Shown: positions 24,010-33,900 of the stretch, piece after piece | How positions within the stretch are numbered: the stretch's first letter is position 1 | Layout: each line of letters opens with the position of its first letter | NCBI GenBank assembly: GCA_965117015.1 | Contig: OZ220747.1 | Location: 2,976,001-3,040,000 of the forward strand | Length of the DNA stretch: 64,000 nt | DNA from: Aldehydirespirator sp965117015 | Lineage (GTDB): Bacteria; Actinomycetota; Acidimicrobiia; Acidimicrobiales; Aldehydirespiratoraceae | Direction: 5' to 3' | The notes under the pieces: model-generated | Seen by the model: only the letters and a program-made list of their open reading frames with translations | What the model was told of the DNA's origin: nothing | The model's database searches: none | Made by a program: the position numbers and the translations under genes

Positions 24010-24693
24010 GTGGCGGACGAGCACTCATCGCAACAATCCGGTGACGAGCGGGCGGCGCTGCTGAAAGCGGCGTACGCGGTCAAGAACCCCGACGACAACC
24101 GGGAGCTGTACGCCAAGTGGGCCGCCACCTACGAGCAGTTCCTCGACGACTACCGCTACATCTACGCCCGGCAGGTGGCTGAGATGTTCGCCGAACGGTC
24201 GTCGACGCACACCGAGGCCGTGCTCGACGCGGGATGCGGCACCGGCCGCTTGGGGTGGGAGCTTTCCCGCCTCGGGATCTCCCCGGTCGACGGGATCGAC
24301 ATCTCGCCCGAGATGTTGGCCAAGGCCGGCACCATGACAGGACCGGACGGGACGCCCTCCTACCGCAGCCTCATGGAGGCCGATCTCACCGGCTCCATCG
24401 ACCTGGGTACCGACAGCTACTCGGGCCTGGTCAGCTCCGGTGTGTTTACCCACGGGCATCTCGGGCCGGACGCGCTGGCGGAGCTGTTGCGGGTGGTCCG
24501 GTCCGGCTCCGTCGGCGTGATCGGCATCAATGCCTCCCTCTTTGAGTCCAACGGTTACCAGGATCGTCTCGAGCGCTACGCCGCCGACGGCGTCATCGGC
24601 GATCTGGATGCGCCGTTGCGCAAGGTGTACGAGGACGCCGACGGCAGCAACGCTAACCACTTCGCCTACATCGCCGCGTTCACCGTCAACTGA
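24010..24693 (+). CDS. SAM-dependent methyltransferase (copy 1)
   Basis: 227 aa. The SAM site is VLDAGCGTGRLGWELSRLGI with the acidic end of strand 2 in DGIDISPEMLAKA. The N-terminal helix YAVKNPDDNRELYAKWAATY resembles Williams-Beuren/UbiE-type methyltransferases. The GTG start is 7 bases after TAGCTT, so it is leaderless. It is a tandem paralog of the next gene, sharing most of its length in order and spacing. The substrate is unknown. Confidence 0.85.
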   Translation: MADEHSSQQSGDERAALLKAAYAVKNPDDNRELYAKWAATYEQFLDDYRYIYARQVAEMFAERSSTHTEAVLDAGCGTGRLGWELSRLGISPVDGIDISPEMLAKAGTMTGPDGTPSYRSLMEADLTGSIDLGTDSYSGLVSSGVFTHGHLGPDALAELLRVVRSGSVGVIGINASLFESNGYQDRLERYAADGVIGDLDAPLRKVYEDADGSNANHFAYIAAFTVN

Positions 24694-24775
24694 TGCGGAT
24701 CACGGACCGCCCGAACTGCGTCAGTCGAGGAGGCCGGCATCGGTCGTTCGACCGTGAGACGAGTAGCTTCGCAAG

Positions 24776-25456
24776 GTGGCCGGCGAGCATTCACCGGAGG
24801 ACGAGGCCGAACTAGCGGCCTGCCTCCGCGCGGCGTACGCGGTCAAGACTCCCGACGACAACCGGGACCTCTACGCCAAGTGGGCCGCTACCTTCGAGCA
24901 CTTCCTGGAGACGAACCGCTACATCGCGGCGCGGCATGTGGCCGAGATCTTCAGCGAGCGGTCGCCGTACCGCGGAGGGGCTGTTCTCGACGCGGGCTGC
25001 GGAACCGGCCGGGTGGGACTGGAGCTGTCGCGGCTCGGGATCGCGCCGATCGACGGCATCGACATCTCGCCGGAGATGCTGGCCGAGGCTCGCACTCTGT
25101 CTCGGCCGGACGGCGAGACCGTGTACCGCGACCTCGTCGTGGCCGACCTCACCGGCATCATCAACGTGGAGTCCGACAGCTACTCGGGCGTGCTGAGTTG
25201 CGGCGCCTTCACCCACGGGCACCTCGGCCCCGATGCCCTGGCGGAACTCCTGCGCGTGGCCCGGCCCGGCGCGGCCGGCGTGATCGCCGTCAACTCCTCC
25301 ATCTTTGACGCGAACGGCTTCCGGGATCGCTTCGAGCGCTACGCGGCGGACGGCGTGATCGACGGCTTGGAGGTGTTGCATCGCAAGTCGTGGGAGGGCG
25401 CCGACGGCAGTGAGCTCAGTCAGTTCGCCCATATCGCCGTCTTCGCCGTCGTCTGA
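24776..25456 (+). CDS. SAM-dependent methyltransferase (copy 2)
   Basis: 226 aa, a close paralog of the upstream gene: AAYAVKTPDDNRDLYAKWAA, VLDAGCGTGRVGLELSRLGI, DGIDISPEMLAEA and GAFTHGHLGPDALAELLRVA align block by block. The GTG is 6 bases after its own TAGCTT -10, so each copy has a separate leaderless promoter. Divergence is concentrated at the N-terminus and the C-terminal helix, which suggests different acceptors. Confidence 0.85.
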   Translation: MAGEHSPEDEAELAACLRAAYAVKTPDDNRDLYAKWAATFEHFLETNRYIAARHVAEIFSERSPYRGGAVLDAGCGTGRVGLELSRLGIAPIDGIDISPEMLAEARTLSRPDGETVYRDLVVADLTGIINVESDSYSGVLSCGAFTHGHLGPDALAELLRVARPGAAGVIAVNSSIFDANGFRDRFERYAADGVIDGLEVLHRKSWEGADGSELSQFAHIAVFAVV

Positions 25457-25505
25457 CCCGCCGACGGCTTGCCGGCCTGCCGGCGGCAACCGCGTTACGC
25501 GGCGC

Positions 25506-25730
25506 TCAGATGATCAGGGCGTAGGAGATCGACGCGAAGGCGAAGACCAGCGCGGCGACCACGGTGATCCGGTCGAGGTTGCGTTCCACCACCGTGGAAC
25601 CGGCTGCTTGGGCGCCGAGCCCGCCGCCGAACATGTCCGACAGGCCCCCGCCCTTGCCGCTGTGCAGCAGCACGAGGAACACCAGCAGCAGCGCGGAGAG
25701 CACGTGCAGCGGGGCGACGAACCAGATCAC
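25506..25730 (-). CDS. secG: Preprotein translocase subunit SecG
   Basis: 74 aa with two membrane helices (LHVLSALLLVFLVLLHSGKG and ITVVAALVFAFASISYALII) flanking the conserved GKGGGLSDMFGG loop of SecG, part of the SecYEG channel. The GTG follows TAGCCT by 7 bases (25743-25738), so it has its own leaderless promoter although it lies downstream of tpiA, its usual actinobacterial neighbour. Confidence 0.93.
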   Translation of the reverse strand: MIWFVAPLHVLSALLLVFLVLLHSGKGGGLSDMFGGGLGAQAAGSTVVERNLDRITVVAALVFAFASISYALII

Positions 25731-25784
25731 GGTGCTGAGGCTACCAGCCTCCCGGTGGGACGCCGTCCGGGCCAGGCGTGGGAA

Positions 25785-26598
<814 letters not shown>

Positions 26599-26609
<11 letters not shown>

Positions 26610-27798
26610 CGGCACGTCCTTCCTTGTCGCCTTCGTCTCCCGCTGCATTGGCTCCCGTTGCGTTTCCTCGCCGCAGAGCGGTCAGCCCCGGCAGGTCGCC
26701 CTTCTCGATCAGCTCCAGCGACGCTCCGCCGCCGGTGGACACGTGGTCCATGTCACGGTCTACCCCGAAGTGGCGGGCCGCGGCCGCGCTGTCGCCCCCG
26801 CCCACCACGGTGAAGGCCCGGGTCTCGGCCATGGCTGCGGCCACCGCCCCGGTGCCGCCGCCGAAGCGGGGATCCTCGAACACGCCCATCGGGCCGTTCC
26901 AGAACACCGTCCCCGCGTCGTGGATCACGTCCCCGAATTGGGCCGCGCTTCCGGGTCCGATGTCCACCCCCAGCCACCCGTCGGGCACGTCCGCTCCCAC
27001 CTGACGCACTTCGCCGCCCGCGCCGGGGTCGTGCAGCACGCCACCGGAACCCAGCGCGGTGAGGTCATAGGGCAGGTGGATCGGCGTGGACCCGTCGAGC
27101 AGTTCCCGGCAGCGGTCCACCATCGAGTCCTCGCACAGCGAGGCGCCTACCCGGTGCCCCTGGGCCTTCAGGAACGTGAAGCACATGGCTCCGCCGATCA
27201 CCAGGGCGTCCACCATCTCCAGCAGCGCGTCGATCACCCCGAGCTTGTCCGACACCTTGGCCCCGCCCAGCACGGCCACGAACGGTCGCCGGGGCGCATC
27301 CCGCAGGCCGCCCAGCACCTCCACCTCCCGGGCCAGAAGCCGGCCCGCGGCGGACGGCAGCCATCGGGGCGGCCCCACGATGGAGGCATGAGCCCGGTGC
27401 GACGCCCCGAAGGCGTCGTTCACGTAGGCGTCATGGCCCGCCACCAGGCGCTCGGCGAAACCAGGATCGTTGGCGGTCTCGCCCGCTTCGAAGCGCAGGT
27501 TCTCAAGCAGTTTCACCTCCGGGGCCAGCTCCGCCAGCCGCCGGTGCACCGGCTGCACCGAGTAGCGGGGATCGGGCTGCCCCTTCGGGCGGCCCAGATG
27601 GGTGCAGGCGGTTACCGCGGCCCCCTGTCGCTGGAGCCATCGCAGCGTGGGCAGCGCGGCCCGGATGCGCAGGTCGTCGGTGATCTCGGCCTCCGTGCCC
27701 GGACCCCCGCCCGCGAGCGGGACGTTGAAGTCGACCCGCACCAGCACCGAGCGGCCATCCAGCGGACCCAGGTCCTCCAGACGCGGAACGGGCAGCAC
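26599..27798 (-). CDS. pgk: Phosphoglycerate kinase
   Basis: 399 aa from a GTG 28 bases after gap. Visible: VLVRVDFNVPLAGG substrate segment, THLGRPKG, LLENLRFEAGE, ILGGAKVSDK-like VLGGAKVSDKLGVIDALLE, and the C-terminal nucleotide motif VVGGGDSAAAARHFG with STGGGASLELIE. It transfers phosphate from 1,3-bisphosphoglycerate to ADP. Length and motif order are standard. Confidence 0.97.
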
Positions 27799-27826
27799 AG
27801 AGCGGGCGATGCGGCGACGCGATCGC

Positions 27827-28837
27827 TCAGCGGTTGGCCGCGCCGACGATGGCGGCCATGTCCACCAGCCGGTTCGAGTAGCCCCACTCGTTGTCGTACC
27901 AGCCGTTGACCTTCACCAGGTCGCCCATGGCCATGGTCAGCCCGGCGTCGAAGGTGCAAGACGCGGAGGATCCGACGATGTCGGCCGACACCAGCGGAGC
28001 CTCGCTGTAGTCGAGCACGCCGGCCAGCGGACCGTCGGCGGCGGCCTCGGCGAAGGCCTGGTTGATCTCGTCGACGCTTGGCTCGGCCTCCAGCTTGGCC
28101 GTGAAGTCGGTGATGGAGCCGTCGGGGATGGGAACCCTCAGGGAGATCCCGTCGAGGCGTCCCTGCATGGCCTGCAGCACCAGCCCGGTGGCCCGGGCCG
28201 CGCCGGTGGAGGTGGGAACGATGTTGACGGCTGCGCCTCGGGCCCGGCGCAGGTCGGAATGGGGGCCGTCCACCAGGGCCTGGTCGCCGGTGTAGGCGTG
28301 GACGGTGGTCATGAGGCCCCGATCGACCCCGAAGGCGTCGTCGAGAACCTTGACCATGGGCACGAAGCAGTTAGTGGTGCACGACGCGTTCGACACCACT
28401 GTGTGCACCGCCGGGTCGAACTGGTCGTCGTTGACGCCGACCACGAAGGTGGCGTCCGCCCCCGAGCACGGTGCCGAGACCAGCACCCGGGGCGCGCCGC
28501 CGTCGAGATGGCGGGCCGCGGCGTCGCGCTTGGTGAAGATGCCGGTGGACTCCACCACCACGTCCACTCCGAGGTCGCCCCACGGGAGTTCCTCGGGGTT
28601 GCGCACCGAAAGGACCCGCAGCGTGTCGCCGCCGACGCTCAGCATGTCCCCGTCGACCGACACGTCGTCTCCGAGGCGGCCGTGGACCGAGTCGTAGCTC
28701 AGCAGGTGGGCCATGGTGTCGATCGATCCGAGGTCGTTGACCGCCACGACGTCGAGGTCCGCCCCCTGGTCGCGCGCGGCCCGATAGAAGTTGCGTCCGA
28801 TGCGGCCGAAGCCGTTGATGCCCACTCGAATGCTCAT
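27827..28837 (-). CDS. gap: Glyceraldehyde-3-phosphate dehydrogenase
   Basis: 336 aa. NAD site GINGFGRIGRNFYRAA; catalytic SNASCTTNCFVPMVKVL with the nucleophilic Cys; and the C-terminal WYDNEWGYSNRLVDM. It starts the glycolytic run gap-pgk-tpiA. TAGCCT 7 bases before the ATG marks a leaderless promoter. rapZ ends upstream with only 49 bases between, where whiA and yvcK are often found. Confidence 0.97.
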   Translation of the reverse strand: MSIRVGINGFGRIGRNFYRAARDQGADLDVVAVNDLGSIDTMAHLLSYDSVHGRLGDDVSVDGDMLSVGGDTLRVLSVRNPEELPWGDLGVDVVVESTGIFTKRDAAARHLDGGAPRVLVSAPCSGADATFVVGVNDDQFDPAVHTVVSNASCTTNCFVPMVKVLDDAFGVDRGLMTTVHAYTGDQALVDGPHSDLRRARGAAVNIVPTSTGAARATGLVLQAMQGRLDGISLRVPIPDGSITDFTAKLEAEPSVDEINQAFAEAAADGPLAGVLDYSEAPLVSADIVGSSASCTFDAGLTMAMGDLVKVNGWYDNEWGYSNRLVDMAAIVGAANR

Positions 28838-28844
28838 GGCGCAG

Positions 28845-28850
28845 AGGCTA
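28845..28850 (-). promoter_or_regulatory. -10 element (TAGCCT) of gap; leaderless
   Basis: TAGCCT on the minus strand, 7 bases before ATG 28837. The identical hexamer and spacing occur before secG. Confidence 0.5.
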
Positions 28851-28886
28851 GGCCGGGCCGGACGGCCTCCGGGGGGATCTCCGCGC

Positions 28887-29750
28887 CTATTTGTCGATGT
28901 CGCGGTGCACCACCGCCGGCTCGTGGCCCATGGCGCCCAGCACCCCGGCGAAATGCTCGGTCACCGCCACCGAGCGGTGCCGCCCGCCGGTGCAGCCGAA
29001 GGCCACCGTCAGGTACGACTTGCCCTCGTTCACGTACTGGGGCACCAGCAGCTCCAGCAGTGACTCCAGGCGGGCCAGGAACTCTCCCGTCACGGGCTGC
29101 GACATCACGTAGCCGGCAACCTCGGCGTCGAGACCGCTGAGGGGCCGCAGCTCGTCCACATAGTGGGGGTTGGGCAGGAACCGGCAGTCGATCACGATGT
29201 CTACGTCGAGGGGGATGCCATGGGTGTAGCCGAACGACAGCACCGTGATCCGCATCGCCTGGCCCTCGCCGACGCCGAACAGCTCGGCCATGCGGTCCCG
29301 CAGCTGGTGGATGTTCAGATCCGAGGTGTCTATGACCACATCGGCGGTGGCCCGCACCGGCTCCAGTGCCGCCCTCTCTGCGTCGATGGCTTCGGCCAAC
29401 GTGGTCGTGGCGGCCCCGCCGGCCTCCGAGAACGGGTGCCGGCGCCGGGTGGACTCGTACCGCCGGACGAGTACGTCGGTGGCGGCGTCGAGGAACAGGA
29501 TTCGCATCTCCTCGATGCCGGAGCGCAGGCCGTCGATAGTGCTCACGATCTCGTCGTGGTAGCGGCCGGTGCCCACCACAAGAGCGAGGCGGTCGATGCC
29601 CGCGCCGGGAGCCCCGGCCAGCTCCGCCACCTTGGGAATGAGCGACGGCGGCAGGTTGTCCATCACGAACCAGCCGAGGTCCTCGAGGTTGTTGGCGGCG
29701 TGGCTGCGGCCCGCTCCCGACATCCCCGCGATGACGACGAATGCACTCAC
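28887..29750 (-). CDS. rapZ: RNase adapter RapZ / nucleotide-binding protein
   Basis: 287 aa from GTG 29750. The N-terminal P-loop GMSGAGRSHAANNLEDLGW fits RapZ/YvcJ (GxSGAGRS), with MDNLPPSLIPK following. The C-terminal domain has VLSFGYTHGIPLDVDIVIDC, FLPNPHYVDELRPLSG and IAFGCTGGRHRSV-like AFGCTGGRHRSVAVTEH. RapZ proteins bind nucleotides and, in enterics, steer small-RNA decay of amino-sugar genes; the actinobacterial role is less clear. A TACCAT lies 9 bases upstream. Confidence 0.93.
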   Translation of the reverse strand: MSAFVVIAGMSGAGRSHAANNLEDLGWFVMDNLPPSLIPKVAELAGAPGAGIDRLALVVGTGRYHDEIVSTIDGLRSGIEEMRILFLDAATDVLVRRYESTRRRHPFSEAGGAATTTLAEAIDAERAALEPVRATADVVIDTSDLNIHQLRDRMAELFGVGEGQAMRITVLSFGYTHGIPLDVDIVIDCRFLPNPHYVDELRPLSGLDAEVAGYVMSQPVTGEFLARLESLLELLVPQYVNEGKSYLTVAFGCTGGRHRSVAVTEHFAGVLGAMGHEPAVVHRDIDK

Positions 29751-29806
29751 TCGAAGTTCATGGTAGTTGGGGCGCCGCGCCCGAACGGTTGCCCCTGACA
29801 CCCGGT

Positions 29807-30988
29807 CTAGATGATGGCTGTCTCGATGAAGGGCTCGTCCCGGGTGATGCGCTCGTAGGTGAGCTCCGACAGGTCGAGCGTGCGGTACTCGCCGTAGCAC
29901 AGCAACTCCGCCGCTGCCCGCCCCATCGCGGGCGACTGCTGCATGCCGTGGCCCGAGAAGCCGTTTATGAACAAGAAGTTCCGCACCTCGGTGTGGGGCC
30001 CTACCACTGCGTTGTGGTCGAAGTGGTTGTAGGCGTAGTGCCCGGCCCAGCGGCTGGTGACCTTGATGCGCTCGAAGGCGGGGATCCGGTTCGCCAGGAC
30101 GGGCCACACCTTCTCCTCGAAGATGTCATGGTCCATGGCGAAGTCGTCGTAGGCCACCGGGGGGTCGACGTCGGGCGGGCATCCGGCCATGTACGCCTCG
30201 CCGTCGCTGCGCACGTGCACGCCGCTGGGATCGATCGTCAGGGGCAGGTCCTGGTCCAGCGGCTCGGCCGCCTCGAAGATCCAGGTGAACCGCTTGCGGG
30301 GCTCCACCGGGAGCTCCAGGCCGGCCATCGCCGCGGTTCGAGCCGCCCGCGGGCCGGTGGCGTTGACCAGCGCGCCGCAGCCGACCGTCCCTGCCGACGC
30401 CAGTTCCACCCCGGTCACCGTGTCGCCGCGGCGGTCGATGCCGACCACCTCGTCGGTGACGAACTGCGCGCCGTTGCGGCGGGCCTGGCGCCGCCACCAG
30501 TCGAACACCGTGCCGGAGTCCCACCAGCCCTCGTCGACGGGATTGTGGCTGCCGCAGACGATGCCGTCGACGTTGTAGAAGGGGTAGGCAGCCGCGATCT
30601 GGTCGGGGGTCATGATCACGGTGGCCGCGCCGAGGGAGGCCTGCACCCGCTGGTTGGCCTCCAGCACCGCGGCCGCGGCCTCGTCGGCGGCGAGGTACAT
30701 GTAGCCGAAGTGGTTGACGGCCACCTCGGGCGCCTCCGGGTCGTCCATCCATTCCCGGAAGTCCCGCACGAACTCGGCGCCGAACTGCGAGACACGGATG
30801 TTCACCTCACGGGAGAACTGCTGGCGCATGCAGCTGTTGGTGCGCGACGTGGAGCTGTACTCGTAGGTCGGGTCGCGCTCCACCACGAGGATCGTCCCGT
30901 CGAAGTCGGGATTGCGCGACAGGAAGAACGCGACCGAGGAGCCCATGATCGCCCCGCCGACGATCACTACGTCGTAGGAGTCCCTCAA
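29807..30988 (-). CDS. FAD-dependent oxidoreductase (DAO/sarcosine oxidase-like)
   Basis: 393 aa from TTG 30988; the FAD motif VVIVGGAIMGSSVAFFLS starts at residue 6, leaving no room for another start. RTNSCMRQQFSREVNIRVSQ follows, and the C-terminal FLFINGFSGHGMQQSPAMGR completes the DAO fold. Such enzymes oxidise secondary amines or amino acids (sarcosine, D-amino acids, dimethylglycine). One base separates it from the hydantoinase gene, so they are one unit; a substrate released by the hydantoinase may feed it. Confidence 0.88.
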   Translation of the reverse strand: MRDSYDVVIVGGAIMGSSVAFFLSRNPDFDGTILVVERDPTYEYSSTSRTNSCMRQQFSREVNIRVSQFGAEFVRDFREWMDDPEAPEVAVNHFGYMYLAADEAAAAVLEANQRVQASLGAATVIMTPDQIAAAYPFYNVDGIVCGSHNPVDEGWWDSGTVFDWWRRQARRNGAQFVTDEVVGIDRRGDTVTGVELASAGTVGCGALVNATGPRAARTAAMAGLELPVEPRKRFTWIFEAAEPLDQDLPLTIDPSGVHVRSDGEAYMAGCPPDVDPPVAYDDFAMDHDIFEEKVWPVLANRIPAFERIKVTSRWAGHYAYNHFDHNAVVGPHTEVRNFLFINGFSGHGMQQSPAMGRAAAELLCYGEYRTLDLSELTYERITRDEPFIETAII

Positions 30989-30989
30989 G

Positions 30990-33900
30990 TCACCCCCAAG
31001 ACACGTAGCCCTGGGCGAGATCGTTGGCCGCCGCGGCCGCGTCGCGCTCGGCCGGGTCGCCGAAGCCGCCGCCCCCGGGAAGCTCCAGGATCAGCCGCCG
31101 GCCGGCGGGCACGGTCTGCTTGCCCTTGGACCCGAAGGGCGTGCCGTCGTCGAGGCGCACTGCACCGGATGCGCCGTCGAGGCCGCCGGCCCGCCCCCGG
31201 GCCGGGTTGTCGACCCGGTCGAACATGGCCGAGAACTCGAACAGGTACCCGTCGGCCGGAGCGACCTCGATGACCTGGCCCAGCCCGCCCCGGAACCGGC
31301 CGGCGCCGGCGCTGTCCTCGCGGATCTCCTTGCGCCACACGACTATCGGGCCCACCTGCTCGGTGGCCTCGACGCTCATGGTCCGGACGCCCGACGGGAA
31401 GGCGGTGGCGGTGAGGCCGTCGAGCCTGGGCCGGGCGCCGCTGCCGCCGCTGTTGAACATCAGCATCTCGACGGGCGGGCGCGGGTCGCTCGGATCGGCG
31501 CTGCGGGCGCTGGCCTGGAAGTTCCACAGCGCCCCGGACCCCTCGGCCGGAACGACGTCGGGCAGGGCCGGGGCGATGGCGCCCAGGCACAGATCGGTGA
31601 CGAAGTGGCCGATCACGTGGCGTATGGCCACCGGGTCGGGCTCGACCGCGTTGAGGATCGCTCCCGGCGGGGCGCTCACCGTGAAGGGCAGCAGGGAGGC
31701 GTAGTTGTTGGGCAGCTCCGGAGCCAGCGCCACGAGCATCCCGTAGGTGAAGTAGGCCTGGGCGTAGGTGATGGGCACGTTGATGCCGAACGGGCTGACC
31801 GGCGATGTGCCCGTGAAGTCGGCATGCATGCCGTCGTCGGAGACGGTCACCGCCGCGACCAGGGTGACCGGGTCGCCGTAGCCGTCCACCCGCATCGTGT
31901 TGCGGTAGACGCCATTGGGGACTCTCTCCAGCGCGTCGAGGGTGGCCCGCCGGGTGCGGTCGAACACGAAGGCGGCCAACTCTTCTAGATCGCTCAGGCC
32001 GAACTCGGCGAGCATTTCGAGCAGCCGCCGCCGGCCGGTCTCGTTGGAGGCGGCCAGGCCGTGGATGTCGCCGATCACCTGGTCGGGCTCCCGGACGTTG
32101 CAGCGCACGATGTCGACCAGGTCCCGGTTGAGCCGGCCCCGCTCGGCCCATCGCATGATGGGTATGCGGATGCCCTCCTCGTACAGCTCGCGGGCGTCGG
32201 GGCCGAAGCCCCGGCCGCCGATGTCGACCACGTGAGCGGTGGAGGCGAAGAAGCCGATGAGGGTCACGGGTTCGTCACCGCCCGCGCCGCCGGGCCCGGC
32301 CGGGTCGTCGTCGAGGAACACCGGCGTGGCCACGGTGATGTCGTGGAGGTGGCCGGTGCTCTTCCAGGGGTCGTTGGTGAGGTACACGTCGCCGGGGCGC
32401 ATGCTCTCGGCCCCGATCTCGTTGATGAAGTGGCCCACGGAGGCAGCCATGGTGTTGACATGCCCGGGCGTCCCGGTGACGGCCTGAGCGATCATCCGAC
32501 CACTGCGGTCGAAGACCCCCGCCGAGAGGTCGCCGGCCTCCCGCACCGACGTCGAGAACGCGGTACGCACCAGGGTCAGGGCCTGCTCCTCGACCACGGA
32601 GATCAAGCGGTTCCACATGATCTGCATGGGGACCTCGTGCTGGGCGCTGGACGCCGTTGGGCTCGAGGCCGTGTCGCCGGCGTCGTGGGCGGATCTAGCG
32701 ATCCTCAGGGTCAAGTCGGGCTGGACCACGGCGGTGTGCCGGGAACCGATCACGGTGGTGGTCTGGTCCTCGATGATCAGGGCTGGACCGGCCACGGTGT
32801 CGCCGGCCCTCAGGGTGCGGCGGTCGAACACAGCCGTGGTGACCTTGCCGCCTGCGGCCGGGTCGTGCACCAGCCTGGTGCCCGCCGCCCGCAGGGGTTC
32901 GCCGGCTGTGATCGGCTCCACCGCCGGGGGCGCGTCGCGCACCGAGGACACGGTCACCGACCAGCTCACCGCCTCGATGGTCAAGCGGTCGATGGCTCGA
33001 CCGAAGAAGGCCTCGTAGGCCTTGACGAAGGTGGTGGTGAGTTCCTGAGCGGCGATCTCGTCGAAGTCACCGAGGGGCAGGGTCACCGGGATCTCCCAGC
33101 CCTGTCCCCGGTAGCGCATGAGCACCTCGCGCTCGACGGCGACCGGCTCGGAGGTGCCCATCCGCACGAACGCCTCAGCCTCGGCAGCCAGTTCTTCAAG
33201 CACGGCTCTGACGCCTGCGGTGTCGAAGTTCTCCGACGTGGCGTAGAAGCTGCGGGTGGCCTCGTAGGAGAACGGGGCCAGCAGGAACCCGATGGCCGAG
33301 CCGACGCCCGCGCCGACCGGCACCAGCACCTCGTCAATGCCCAGCTTGTCGATGAGGCGGCAGGCGTGCAGCGGTGCGGCCCCGCCGAAGGCGACCATCG
33401 AGTAGCCGGCCAGGTCCTTGCCGCTCTCCACCGCATGGGTACGGGCCGCGTTGGCCATGTTCTCGTCGACCACCTCGGCCACCCCCACCGCGGCAGCGTC
33501 GTCGTCGAGGCCGAGAGGCAGGCCCACGCAGTCGCGCAGGGCGCTGGTTGACAGCTCGGGCGACAGCGAGATGTCCGGCGCCAGGAAGTTCTCCGGGTGC
33601 AGGCGCCCGAGATGTACGTTGGCGTCGGTGACGGTGGCGGCCGTGCCCCCGCGGTCGTAGGACGCCGGGCCCGGATCGGCGCCGGCGCTCTGGGGGCCCA
33701 CCCGTATCTGGCCCAGCGCGTCGACCGCAGCGATAGACCCGCCGCCCGCGCCGATCTCGATCATCTCGATGGCCGGCACCGAGATCGGCATGCCGCTGCC
33801 CTTCTTGAAGCGGGCGGTGCGGGCCGTCTCGAAGGTCTTGGCCGCGCGGGGCGAGCCGTCCTCGATCAGGGCGATCTTGGCGGTGGTTCCGCCCATGTCG

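Noticed and set aside
25457..25505. Inverted repeat TTGCCG...CGGCAA between methyltransferase 2 and secG as a terminator
   Set aside because: The stem is only about 6 bp within generally GC-rich sequence and has no T-run; too weak to call.
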